Virus record (IMG/VR): IMGVR_UViG_3300044612_001367
Coordinates: 1 to 34,772 of that record
Origin: a virus
Strand: one strand, 5' to 3'
DNA: 34,772 bases
Positions 22,486-32,943 of the stretch are shown piece after piece. Below the pieces are notes generated by a model. The model worked only from the letters and a program-made list of their open reading frames with translations. It did no database searches and was not told the DNA's origin. Within the stretch, counting starts at the first letter, position 1. Every line of letters starts with the position of its first letter. A program made the translations under genes and the position numbers.

Positions 22486-23100
22486 ATGACTGACACCATC
22501 AAGACCAATCTCGACACCGGCATTCGGTACTACGACGAGCAAGGCCCGCGCGAGGGCCAAAGCGTCGATCTGTTTGTGCCGATGAGGAGCAATGTACCCA
22601 CCAACCCAGCCGGCGCCAGGTGGCCCAACCTGTTCGGGCTGCCCTACGACGGCACCCAGATTAAGTTCTACCTGAGGGGCGAACCTCAGGTGCGCGAGTA
22701 CGACTCTCAGATTTTCTACGAGGTGGCCAACTGGGGGCCTGTGGACTATCCGAACCCGAAGGTCGGAGGCCCTGCCGGGACGTGGGAAGAGACGTTGGAG
22801 GTGCTCCGTCGGCCAGAGGAGGAGCTGCTCAATCAGGTGGAGGCAGCGCGCCTGCAGGCTAACGCCAGGCTGTATCCCTCTAGCGAAGATCCGATGCTGG
22901 CCGTGCTGCTGGCTGAGGCCATCCGGCGCGATCAGGAGGGCACGGCAACGGCCACCATGATCGACCTGCTGCAGCGGCATCAGTCGCTGGTCGAGGCGGG
23001 CTACAGCAACATGGAGCGGGCGGCGGAACTGCGCCAGCAGATCGAGGCAGGCCAGCCGTTTGACCTCTCTGCTGGATGGATCAATGAGCTGCCAGCATGA
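22486..23100 (+). CDS. Fibre-module protein, possibly assembly or spacer protein
   Basis: A 204-residue protein (MTDTIKTNLDTGIRYYDEQG...) with a mixed N-terminal half and a long helical C-terminal half (EELLNQVEAARLQANARLYP, then MLAVLLAEAIRRDQEG, ending WINELPA). The frame is open upstream inside the fibre gene, but the ATG at 22486, two bases after that gene's stop, is natural. It is a soluble helical protein between two fibre-like genes, so a chaperone, adaptor or minor fibre component is plausible. I do not recognise a family. Confidence 0.6.
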   Translation: MTDTIKTNLDTGIRYYDEQGPREGQSVDLFVPMRSNVPTNPAGARWPNLFGLPYDGTQIKFYLRGEPQVREYDSQIFYEVANWGPVDYPNPKVGGPAGTWEETLEVLRRPEEELLNQVEAARLQANARLYPSSEDPMLAVLLAEAIRRDQEGTATATMIDLLQRHQSLVEAGYSNMERAAELRQQIEAGQPFDLSAGWINELPA

Positions 23101-23134
23101 GTGGCGCAGGGGGCCTTATGCAGGAGGGAATCGG

Positions 23135-23962
23135 ATGCTGATTGTTCAAAGACGGAGGTTGCTTCTCTATCCTTCCTATGTCCAAGATTATCTAGACAGA
23201 GTGACTGCTGCGGATGTTACCGCAGGGAATACTCAAGGCTTGGAGCTTGGTGTAACGGATGCGTTCAACACCACGCTGCAGGATCTTGTGGGAGATAGTG
23301 TTCTGGGGGTCAGCGGCGGTGTTATTACGCAGCCTGCGAGCACCATTAAAGCCATGCCTTTCATGGTCGGCGCCCGCACGCTGCAGGGCTGCTTGGTTCC
23401 GGTGGTGGGGACGGCGCCGACAAACTTTGGCTTTGTGGCGGAGGATTACAACCGCAAGACTGGGCTTGTTGGGAATGGGAGCACAAAGTATCTGAACAGC
23501 AACAGGAACAACAATGCTGATCCGCAGGATAGTCAGCACATGGGAGTATTTCCAACTACAGTCAACTCAGTAGATCAAGATCGGGTCTACATGGGCGCGG
23601 GCCTGAATGATACTGGGTCTACCTACTTCTTTACTCGTACAGCAGATGCCGCAGTTAGGAATAGAAGCGCCACCGCAAACATTGGGCTAACAAGAGGCGT
23701 GGCTAATTCTTTAATAGGCATGAATAGAAGTTTGTCAACCGAATTTGTTTACAGGCAAAGCGGTGCGTCTCAGACTATTTCCAGAAATTCTGAGACACCT
23801 CTAAACGGGAATATATTTGTATTTCGAGGTGCTGGTTTTACCCCAGGTGCTCTTTCCAACGCCCGCCTAGCCTTCTACTCCATCGGCGAATCCCTAGACC
23901 TCGCCCTGCTCGACGCCCGCGTGACCGCTCTGATCAACGCCATCGCGGCGGCGATCCCATGA
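23135..23962 (+). CDS. Tail fibre/receptor-binding-like protein, low-GC insert
   Basis: A 275-residue beta-rich protein. The start at 23135 is decided by an excellent Shine-Dalgarno (AGGAGGG, 23122-23128) 6 nt upstream; the frame is open to 23060 inside the previous gene. The middle (KTGLVGNGSTKYLNSNRNN, TGSTYFFTRTADAAVRNRS) looks like a lectin-type carbohydrate-binding fold, and the end (FYSIGESLDLALLDARVTAL) is a helix typical of phage structural proteins. GC falls sharply inside the gene: I count 21 G/C of 60 at 23701-23760. The last 90 bases return to the phage average, so the domain was probably swapped in. Confidence 0.65.
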   Translation: MLIVQRRRLLLYPSYVQDYLDRVTAADVTAGNTQGLELGVTDAFNTTLQDLVGDSVLGVSGGVITQPASTIKAMPFMVGARTLQGCLVPVVGTAPTNFGFVAEDYNRKTGLVGNGSTKYLNSNRNNNADPQDSQHMGVFPTTVNSVDQDRVYMGAGLNDTGSTYFFTRTADAAVRNRSATANIGLTRGVANSLIGMNRSLSTEFVYRQSGASQTISRNSETPLNGNIFVFRGAGFTPGALSNARLAFYSIGESLDLALLDARVTALINAIAAAIP

Positions 23963-24390
23963 CCACCACCAAACGCGAACAAATCCTCGCCCAAGTCGCC
24001 ACCACCCTGGCGGCCACCAGTGGGGCGACGGGCAGGGTGTACCGCTCTAGGCAAGAGCCCCTCAGCCGCAACGAGTCGCCGGCCGTGGTGATCCAGCCAG
24101 GGCCAGAGTCAAAATCCGCCGAGCCGGTGAGCACCTGCAAGATCGATCACGCGTTCACGCTGGTGGTGGCCGTGTACGCCCGCGGCGCGATCCCTGACCA
24201 GGTGGCCGATCCGGTTGTGAAGTCCGTGCACAACCTGCTGATGGCAGACCGCACCATCGGCGGCCTGGCGATGGATATCTGGCCCCTGGACCGCGATCCG
24301 CAGTTCTCCGAGGCCGACCTGGCCGCCGTGTGGGAGGTGCTCACGTACCGGATCCGCTACCGCACCAGCGTGACGGATCTGGGTGCATAG
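23959..24390 (+). CDS. Tail terminator protein (gpU-like)
   Basis: A 143-residue alpha/beta protein (TKREQILAQVATTLAATSG ... FTLVVAVYARG ... MADRTIGGLAMDIWPLDRDP ... VLTYRIRYRTSVTD). The long N-terminal helix, the central strand pair and the closing 'Y-R-I-x-Y-R-T' strand match phage tail terminators of the lambda gpU type, which cap the tail tube at the head-facing end and fix tail length. The start overlaps the fibre gene's stop (ATGA at 23959-23962). It comes shortly before the tail tube gene, as in lambda (U then V). Confidence 0.7.
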   Translation: MTTTKREQILAQVATTLAATSGATGRVYRSRQEPLSRNESPAVVIQPGPESKSAEPVSTCKIDHAFTLVVAVYARGAIPDQVADPVVKSVHNLLMADRTIGGLAMDIWPLDRDPQFSEADLAAVWEVLTYRIRYRTSVTDLGA

Positions 24391-24419
24391 GCTGCAAGTA
24401 CGGAACCTCACCCCTCCGC

Positions 24420-24581
24420 ATGGCGCGATCCAAACCTGAGCCTGACCCCCGGCCGACCGATGGCGGCAGCTATCTGCTGGACGAGGCCACCGGCAAGTGG
24501 ATCAACCAGGACTGCAAGCCCGCTGAGTGCGTGATGCCCACCCCTGCCCCCGCTTTGAGCAATGACGAAATCGACGCATAG
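24420..24581 (+). CDS. Small protein before tail tube gene
   Basis: A 53-residue, Pro-rich acidic protein (MARSKPEPDPRPTDGGSYLL ... ALSNDEIDA). It contains LLDEATGKWIN and two cysteines. It overlaps the tail tube start by 20 nt, which argues for translational coupling. Small proteins at this position are common in siphophages, but I cannot assign a function. Confidence 0.55.
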   Translation: MARSKPEPDPRPTDGGSYLLDEATGKWINQDCKPAECVMPTPAPALSNDEIDA

Positions 24582-25506
24582 GCGCCTTCTGCTGGCGGCA
24601 GTGGAGGCGAGCTACGGCACCTTCGAGACGGTCGCCGGCACCGATGCCCTGTTGGTGCAGAACCTGGACTGTCAGCCCCTCGACGCAGGCCTGATCGATC
24701 GCGAGCTGGTGCTGCCGTATTTCGGCAACCGGCCCAAGATCGTCGGCCAGCGGGTGGGCACGGTCACCTTTGACGTGGAGCTGGCGGGCAGCGGTACGGC
24801 CGGCACTGCCCCCCGCTGGGGCCGATTGCTGCGGGCCTGCGGGTTCGGCGAGACGGTGGTGGCCACCACCTCAGTGACCTACGCCCCGGCAATGACCGGG
24901 ATCGTTGGCGTCAGCTTCGACTTCAACAACGACGGCAACCGCCACCGCCTGAAGGGCTGCCGTGGCAACGCCACCTTCAACCTGGCGGCCGGCGAGATTC
25001 CCCGCATCTCGTTTGAGTTCTTCGGTGAGTACGTGGCTGCGGCCGCCGAGGCCCAACTGACCCCGACCTTCGGCGGCCAAGCGACGCCGGCCATCGTCAA
25101 CAGCGCCAACACCACCGGCGTGAACATCCTGGGCCTTACCACGGCCTGCATGGAGTCCTTCACCCTGAACCTGGGCAACGAGATCCCCCTCCGTCCGCTG
25201 GCGGGCTGCACGCAGCAGTACCCGATCACCAACCGCCTGCCCTCTGGCGAAGCGGTGATCGAGGCCCCGGTGATCGGCTCCGGTTCTGGTGAGAAGGACT
25301 ACTTCGCCCAGGTGATCAGCCAGGCCACCGGCACCATCGCCTGGCAGCACGGCCAGACCGCAGGGAACATCGTGACCCTGAGCATGGGCCAGTGCAACAT
25401 CGATTCCCCGACCTACGCAGACAGCGACGGGATCCAGATGCTCAACGTGCCCTACATGGCGCAGGCGACTGCAGCCAACAACGAGATGAGCCTGGTGCTC
25501 ACCTGA
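24562..25506 (+). CDS. Major tail tube protein
   Basis: A 314-residue protein. It begins RRLLLAAVEASYGTFETVAG, a signature start for the tail tube family (Phage_tube_2 type). It continues as alternating strands (VGTVTFDVELAGSG, PRWGRLLRACGFGE, GVSFDFNNDGNRHRLKGCRG). Rings of this protein stack around the tape measure to form the tail tube. It is longer than the lambda gpV core (246 aa), with extra loops in the last third. Neighbours (terminator upstream, chaperones downstream) agree. Confidence 0.85.
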   Translation: MTKSTHRRLLLAAVEASYGTFETVAGTDALLVQNLDCQPLDAGLIDRELVLPYFGNRPKIVGQRVGTVTFDVELAGSGTAGTAPRWGRLLRACGFGETVVATTSVTYAPAMTGIVGVSFDFNNDGNRHRLKGCRGNATFNLAAGEIPRISFEFFGEYVAAAAEAQLTPTFGGQATPAIVNSANTTGVNILGLTTACMESFTLNLGNEIPLRPLAGCTQQYPITNRLPSGEAVIEAPVIGSGSGEKDYFAQVISQATGTIAWQHGQTAGNIVTLSMGQCNIDSPTYADSDGIQMLNVPYMAQATAANNEMSLVLT

Positions 25507-25532
25507 TCTTCACCACCACTCACTGAACACCC

Positions 25533-25904
25533 ATGTCCTTCGTTCTGAAGCAGTCGGCTTCGTACACCTGGCCGGTGCCCCTGCTGATCCCCGTTGATGG
25601 CGGCCGGCGGGAGAAACACTCGTTCGATGCTGAGTTCAAGCGCCTCCCCCAGAGCCGAATCAACGAGATCGCCAAGCTGGCCCGGGCCACCGAGCTGGGC
25701 CGCGCCGGTGATGATGAGCTGCTGGACGACAAGACCGCCGCACGGGAGATCCTGATCGGCTGGGCCGGCATCACTGACGACGCCGGCAAAGATGTGCCAT
25801 TCTCTGAGGCTGCGCTGGATCAGCTGCTGGAGATCCCCACCATCGCCGGGCAGATCATCAAGGCCTGGTATGGCTCGATGGAGGTGGCCAAGAAGGGAAA
25901 CTGA
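25533..25904 (+). CDS. Tail assembly chaperone (gpG-like)
   Basis: A 123-residue protein: beta-rich start (SFVLKQSASYTWPVPLLIPV), then KHSFDAEFKRLPQSRINEIA and helices to AKKGN. In lambda the two genes after the tail tube encode chaperone gpG and, by -1 frameshift, gpGT, which bind the tape measure during tail assembly. Here the last codons read AAG GGA AAC TGA, so the stop follows directly on a slippery heptamer, and the -1 frame stays open for another 122 codons. That context supports the assignment more strongly than sequence similarity alone. Confidence 0.85.
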   Translation: MSFVLKQSASYTWPVPLLIPVDGGRREKHSFDAEFKRLPQSRINEIAKLARATELGRAGDDELLDDKTAAREILIGWAGITDDAGKDVPFSEAALDQLLEIPTIAGQIIKAWYGSMEVAKKGN

Positions 25905-25945
25905 CCGGCGCCGTCGATCACTGGTGGCACGGTGACGGCGGCGCC
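25895..25945 (+). promoter_or_regulatory. Programmed -1 ribosomal frameshift signal
   Basis: The heptamer G GGA AAC (25895-25901) fits X-XXY-YYZ in the reading frame of the gpG-like gene and ends just before its TGA. After a 5-nt spacer, GGCGCCGTC (25907-25915) can pair with GACGGCGGCGCC (25934-25945) with a small bulge, forming a stimulatory stem-loop. Lambda uses the near-identical GGGAAAG at the same place. Confidence 0.85.
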
Positions 25946-26269
25946 AATGATGACCTGCTGGCGGACCTGAAGGCCTACGGCGCGGACGTGACCTGCCTGC
26001 CAGAGGTGGTGCAGAACCCGAAGCGCTTTGAGGTGTGGCCTGAGCATGAAGACGCCGTGATGCTGTTCCTGCAGTGCCAGACCCAGTGGCGCGTTGGCGG
26101 CTCCGGTGTGATAGGCCTGGACTATGGCGTGGTGCTCCAGATAATGGATCTTTACGCTGTGGGTAACCGGCGCCAGGCTCTGGAGGACCTGCAGATCATG
26201 GAGAGCCGCGCTAAGGAACTGATCAACAAGGCCGCCGAACCGAAGCAGCCGAAAGGGAGGCGCCGCTGA
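25901..26269 (+). CDS. Tail assembly chaperone T extension, made by -1 frameshift
   Basis: After the slip the frame reads LTGAVDHWWHGDGG, then LADLKAYGADVTCLPEVVQ, FEVWPEHEDAVMLFLQCQTQ and ends KPKQPKGRRR-like (AEPKQPKGRRR). It continues 122 codons without a stop, giving a G-T fusion of about 245 residues. The first in-frame ATG is only at 25988 or later, and a start there would lose conserved-looking sequence, so independent translation is unlikely. The T part binds the tape measure and tail tube subunits in lambda. The stop overlaps the tape measure ATG (TGATG, 26267-26271). Confidence 0.85.
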   Translation: MTGAVDHWWHGDGGANDDLLADLKAYGADVTCLPEVVQNPKRFEVWPEHEDAVMLFLQCQTQWRVGGSGVIGLDYGVVLQIMDLYAVGNRRQALEDLQIMESRAKELINKAAEPKQPKGRRR

Positions 26270-28620
26270 TGGCGATGAACATGGAGGCGGTCCTGAGGAT
26301 CGCGGCGAAGGTTGTAGGGCTTGAGGAAGTCACGAAGCTGGAGCGGGGCATCGCTGGCGCTGAGAAGGTGGCGAAGGATGCCAAGACGTCATTTGCCGCT
26401 GTGGTCAACTCGTCCACTTGGCAGGCCGCCGCTGCTGGCGCTGCAGGCATCGGCGTTGCGCTGGGCACCAGCGTTCGGGCTGCGATTGATTTTGAGAGCG
26501 CCATGGCCGACGTGCGCAAGGTGGTGCCCGGCCTGGAGTCAGCCGAGGGCCTGAAGGAAATGAAGCAGGAGATCATCGGCCTCAGCAAAGAGCTGCCGGT
26601 GAGCGCCGAGGGCCTGGCCGCAATCATGGCCGCAGCCGGTCAGTCAGGCATCCCCCGTGAGGAGCTGGCGGAGTTCACCAGGCAGGCGGCACAGATGGGA
26701 GTGGCCTTTGACATCACCGCCGATGAGGCCGGCACGGCGATGGCCAAGCTCCGCACCAGCCTGGGCCTGAGTCAGCCGGAGGTTGTGAATCTGGCGGATG
26801 CCATGAACTACCTCAGCAACAACATGGCCAGCTCGGCCGCCGAAGTCAATCAGTTCATGCTGATGGCCGGCGCGGTCGGCAAACAGGTTGCGATGACCAC
26901 GGAGCAGACCGCCGCATTGGGTTCATCCATGATCGCCGCCGGTGCGGCGCCTGAGGTGGCCGCCACCAGCTTCCGCAACCTGATCAGGGCACTCACCAAA
27001 GGCGAATCTGCGACGGCGAAACAGGCGGCAGCGTTCAAGTCGCTAGGCCTCGACGCCAATCAAGTGGCCAAGGATATGCAGGTGAACGCGGTGGGCACCA
27101 TCCGTGATGTGTTCCAGCGCATCTCGCAGATGCCGGCTGAAATGCGTGTTTCAACGATCAGTGAAATCTTCGGTGACGAGGCCCGGGCCCTGACGCCGCT
27201 GATTACCAATATGAAACTGTTTGATCAGGCGATCGGGTTGGTCGGCGATCAGAGCAAGTACGCGGGATCAATGCTCGCTGAGTTCCAGGCCAGGGCGGGC
27301 ACGTCGGCCAACAATTTCCAGCTGCTGCAGAACAACATCAAGGCGCTCCAGATCGCCATTGGCGAGGGCCTTCTGCCTGCTCTGAATCTGATGCTCGGCA
27401 CCTTGGCGCCAGTGCTGTCCGTCGTGGCGGATCTCGCCGGGCGGTTCCCGCTGCTGACTGCCGTAGTGGTGAGCCTCACCGCTGCGCTGGCTGGACTGGT
27501 CATCCTGGCGCCAGCGATCGTGTCCTTTATCACCCTGCTGGGCAGCCTCAAGGCGGTGCTCGCGATCTCATCCCTAGCGGTGGGCTGGGCCGGCCTGCAG
27601 ACCGTGGTGATCGTTGCGGTGGCCGCGATGAAAGGCGCCCTGCTGGGATTCATCGGCTGGGTCGGCAGCGTGTTCATTCCTGGCTTGCTGGCCTTCTTGG
27701 GCCCTGTTGGCTGGACCGTGCTGGCCATCGCCGCCGTGGTGGCCATGGCGATTGCATTCCGTGAGCCCCTGACGCAGTTTGTCTCCTGGCTGTGGAAGTG
27801 GACGGAGTTCGCCCGCGAGCCGTTCGTGCGACTGTGGGATGCGGTGGTGGGCATCGTCACCGCCAGCCTGAACACCCTCACCGGCGCAATTAAGGCATGG
27901 GGCAATGAAATCCGCAAGATCTGGAGCGGCGATTTCTCCACCCTGCAAGGCATCGTCGATACGTGGCGTGATGCGGTGGTGGGTATTTGGACTGCCATGG
28001 GTGAAGCGTTCAAAACCTATCTGGTCGAACCGATCCGCAACGCTTGGTCAACCCTGACCGAGTTCCTGCCCCGGGCAATGGAAACCGTGCGCAATCGGGT
28101 GGTGGGCGTCTGGACCTATGTGATCGACGTGATCCGCAACGTGTTCCGCAGTGTGATGCAGTTCATCGCCAACGGGATCAATTCCCTGATCGACAGGGTG
28201 AACTATGTGATCCGGGGCTACAACAGCATTCCCGTCGCCCCAGACATTCCCCAGCTCGGCTACGTCTCCGTCCCCGCCTTCGCTCAAGGCGCCGTTGTGA
28301 CCCGCCCCACCCTGGCAATGGTGGGCGAGGGTGGAGAGGATGAGTACATTATCCCCGCCAGCAAGATGCAGGCCGCCAGCTCCCGCTTCCTGGCAGGCGC
28401 CCGGGGCGCTGACGTGATCCCTTCGCGTGCCTCCAGCCGCGCCGAATCCGGTTCTGCATCCCCACAGATCAACGTGACCACGGGCCCGGTGATGCAGCAG
28501 CAGGACGGCTCCCGCTGGGTCTCGATGGATGATTTCGAACGGGGCCTGCAGCAGGTCGCTGAGCAGGTGGTGGGCACCCTGCGCACACCACAGGCGCGCA
28601 CCGCGCTGGGGTGGAGCTGA
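26269..28620 (+). CDS. Tail tape measure protein
   Basis: A 783-residue protein. The N-terminal half has the TP901-type tape measure core: IDFESAMADVRKVVPGLES, SAEGLAAIMAAAGQSGIP, GVAFDITADEAGTAMAKLRT, and DVFQRISQMPAEM. Residues about 375-500 contain several hydrophobic helices that could insert into the host membrane during DNA injection. The C-terminal part is mixed, with helical repeats (WTAMGEAFKTYLVEPIRNAW). At about 1.5 angstrom per residue it predicts a tail near 115-120 nm. A Shine-Dalgarno (GGGAGG, about 26255-26260) precedes the ATG. Confidence 0.93.
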   Translation: MAMNMEAVLRIAAKVVGLEEVTKLERGIAGAEKVAKDAKTSFAAVVNSSTWQAAAAGAAGIGVALGTSVRAAIDFESAMADVRKVVPGLESAEGLKEMKQEIIGLSKELPVSAEGLAAIMAAAGQSGIPREELAEFTRQAAQMGVAFDITADEAGTAMAKLRTSLGLSQPEVVNLADAMNYLSNNMASSAAEVNQFMLMAGAVGKQVAMTTEQTAALGSSMIAAGAAPEVAATSFRNLIRALTKGESATAKQAAAFKSLGLDANQVAKDMQVNAVGTIRDVFQRISQMPAEMRVSTISEIFGDEARALTPLITNMKLFDQAIGLVGDQSKYAGSMLAEFQARAGTSANNFQLLQNNIKALQIAIGEGLLPALNLMLGTLAPVLSVVADLAGRFPLLTAVVVSLTAALAGLVILAPAIVSFITLLGSLKAVLAISSLAVGWAGLQTVVIVAVAAMKGALLGFIGWVGSVFIPGLLAFLGPVGWTVLAIAAVVAMAIAFREPLTQFVSWLWKWTEFAREPFVRLWDAVVGIVTASLNTLTGAIKAWGNEIRKIWSGDFSTLQGIVDTWRDAVVGIWTAMGEAFKTYLVEPIRNAWSTLTEFLPRAMETVRNRVVGVWTYVIDVIRNVFRSVMQFIANGINSLIDRVNYVIRGYNSIPVAPDIPQLGYVSVPAFAQGAVVTRPTLAMVGEGGEDEYIIPASKMQAASSRFLAGARGADVIPSRASSRAESGSASPQINVTTGPVMQQQDGSRWVSMDDFERGLQQVAEQVVGTLRTPQARTALGWS

Positions 28621-28623
28621 GCG

Positions 28624-29081
28624 ATGGCCAGGGCACAAGCACAGTTCCTCAAGCTCACCGACGCATCGGGAACCGTGCGTGAGCGCTGGCAGTCCTACTG
28701 GGCCACGCAGGTCACCTGGAGCTCGGCGCAGTGGGACTACGTGGCGTTGATCGCTGACGGGTTCGTGGAGGGCGACAGCGGCACGGAGCAGGCGATCAGC
28801 GTCCGACTCCCCGCCACACCCCGGGCCGTGGTGGTGTGCGAGAGGGCGCTGGCGGCAGGGTGGGTCGCTGAGCTGCAGATCTACCAGTTCGATGATTTCG
28901 CTGCAGCTGCTGGCCCAGTGGCGGATCAAGAGCTGATCGCCCAGTTCAACGGCCAGGTGGTGGGTGCTGCCGCCACGGTCACGTCGTTCACCCTGGAGCT
29001 CGGCAGCTCGCTGGCCCCGGTCGGCGCAACAGTGCCGCCCCGCACACTGACGACAGCGCTCATGGGCGTGGGGTGCCGGTT

Positions 29082-29085
<4 letters not shown>
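28624..29085 (+). CDS. Minor tail protein, unknown type
   Basis: A 153-residue beta-rich protein: ARAQAQFLKLTDASGTVRER, then VSVRLPATPRAVVVCERALA-like segments (AISVRLPATPRAVVVCERAL), and GSSLAPVGATVPPRTLTTAL at the end. It occupies the place between tape measure and tail-tip protein that lambda fills with M, L, K and I, so the tail tip is built from fewer genes here, or this protein combines roles. No catalytic motifs are seen. It overlaps the next start by 4 nt (ATGA). Family not recognised. Confidence 0.6.
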
Positions 29086-31421
<2,336 letters not shown>

Positions 31422-32924
31422 ATGTCTACCTTCCCCGCCCTAGTCCCCAGCTCTCGCACCTTCACCCCTGGCGAGTATCCCGCCACGGCATTCGCGGGCT
31501 ACAGCGGCGCTCAGAATCGGGTCAGGCATAGCAATGTTTTTCTGTCGGCACAACTGCGGCTCACCTTCCTGGGCCTGGATGAAGCCGAGATGCTCGACAT
31601 CTGGAATCACTACAGCAACAGGCGGGGAGAGTTCAGGTCGTTTGATCTGCCGACTGAAGTGGTGAGCTACGGCAGCATCACCGACTACGTGCCAGGCAAC
31701 TACCTGTGGCGGTACGCAGGGCCAGGCTCGGTGGAGGATCTCCCTTGTGGTGGCCACAACGTCAGCTTGACGCTTGAGACAGTGCCGCCTGTTGCCGCCA
31801 GTGTGGTTGGTGCTGATCTGTTACTGCGGCTGCGGCTGAGAGCTGGAGTGGCCACTGGCGGCGAGTACGTGCCAGGGATCAGCGAAACCATCACGATGTC
31901 CGTGACCGGGGGTGATGCGTTTGCTGCACTGAACGGAATAAACGAAACTATTGTGCTATCGCTAGATCCCGGCGTGGTAATTGGTGACGCAAGCGTCAGC
32001 GGTGTCGATCTTGCGTTTGGCTTGACTCTAGATGTTGGCGATGTCTTAAATGCGGGGAGAGATGGCATCAATGAAACTATTACGCTATCGCTGGTCGCTG
32101 GCGTGGCTACCAACGGCGATATTGAATATGAGTACGAAGTCTTCCTCTCCAGCGGCACATGGGACTGGACTGCCGCAGGCAGCCCCAGCACGGTTGATGT
32201 GTTACTGGTGGCGGGTGGTGGCGGGGGTGGATCGCGTTCGGGTGGTGGCGGTGGTGGTGCTGGGGGGTTGCGTGTTGTCACTGGTGCAAGCGTCAGTGGA
32301 AACGTCACGGTGACAGTTGGATCTGGAGGCGCTGGGGCGTCAAACGCAGCACTCGGCCAAGGATCAGACGGTGCGGCAAGTTCCTTCGGCGCCGAATCTG
32401 CCGCCGGTGGTGGTGGCGGTGGGGAGGCAAATATAACAAACACCGCAGGAACTGCCGGCCGCTTAGGTGGTAGCGGTGGCGGCGGCGGTCGCAATGATGC
32501 GGCGACATCCAACGGTGGCGCGGCAAGCCCAACAGGTCAAGGCAACGCAGGCGGAATAGGCGGCGGCGGAGTCGCATTCGGCGGTGGCGGTGGCGGCGGA
32601 GCTGGTGGAGCTGGTGGCAATAGAGAGGCAGCATCCAACGGGTTAGGAGGACTTGGCGGGCTAGGGATAGCGCTGGAATCGCTTGGATGGACGCCTGAAT
32701 CAGGCCCTGCAACTGTTTGCATTGGCGGCCAAGGTGGCAGAACTTCAGCGGCAACTGCGGGAGGCCAAGGCGGCGGCGGAGATGCTCCGACTGGCTCAAG
32801 CGGCACCAACGGCGCATCAAACACCGGCGGCGGCGGTGGCGGTGGCGGGTCTCCGCTTTCAGGCGTATTCGGCTCCGGCGGCTCCGGCGGCTCCGGTCTA
32901 GTAATCGTCCGCTGGATAGCCTGA
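31422..32924 (+). CDS. Glycine-rich receptor-binding tail protein
   Basis: A 500-residue protein in three parts. Residues about 3-125 form a virion-attachment-like domain (FPALVPSSRTFTPGEYPATA ... WNHYSNRRGEFRSFDLPTEV) related to the protein encoded at 33360. Residues about 128-233 carry five approximate 21-residue beta repeats, three with GI(N/S)ETI(T/V) and two with G(A/V)DL. Residues about 259-500 are dominated by glycine runs (VDVLLVAGGGGGGSRSGGG) and end GSGGSGLVIVRWIA, a typical end of the Gly-rich tail protein family. Such regions fold as packed polyglycine-II helices in phage S16-type adhesins, with loops contacting the receptor. It is the best candidate for host specificity. Confidence 0.75.
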   Translation: MSTFPALVPSSRTFTPGEYPATAFAGYSGAQNRVRHSNVFLSAQLRLTFLGLDEAEMLDIWNHYSNRRGEFRSFDLPTEVVSYGSITDYVPGNYLWRYAGPGSVEDLPCGGHNVSLTLETVPPVAASVVGADLLLRLRLRAGVATGGEYVPGISETITMSVTGGDAFAALNGINETIVLSLDPGVVIGDASVSGVDLAFGLTLDVGDVLNAGRDGINETITLSLVAGVATNGDIEYEYEVFLSSGTWDWTAAGSPSTVDVLLVAGGGGGGSRSGGGGGGAGGLRVVTGASVSGNVTVTVGSGGAGASNAALGQGSDGAASSFGAESAAGGGGGGEANITNTAGTAGRLGGSGGGGGRNDAATSNGGAASPTGQGNAGGIGGGGVAFGGGGGGGAGGAGGNREAASNGLGGLGGLGIALESLGWTPESGPATVCIGGQGGRTSAATAGGQGGGGDAPTGSSGTNGASNTGGGGGGGGSPLSGVFGSGGSGGSGLVIVRWIA

Positions 32925-32939
32925 CGGAAAACCCGTCAG
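32921..32939 (+). terminator. Hairpin spanning the stop codon of the glycine-rich gene
   Basis: CTGACGG (32921-32927) pairs perfectly with CCGTCAG (32933-32939) over a 5-nt loop; the TGA stop is within the stem. No U-run follows. It may stabilise the upstream transcript or mark a module boundary. Confidence 0.4.
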
Positions 32940-32943
32940 CGCC

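Noticed and set aside
23252-23263. GTAACGGATGCG, a 12-base match to the early promoter element, within the lectin-like fibre gene
   Set aside because: None of the other blocks (GTGACG, GTGAACTGG, TAATGT) occurs at the right distance, and it is inside a coding sequence; probably chance.
32196-32921. Glycine-codon-rich stretch considered as a simple-sequence repeat or CRISPR-like array
   Set aside because: No regular repeat unit or spacer pattern; glycine codons are mixed and the frame is continuous, so it is a coding region.
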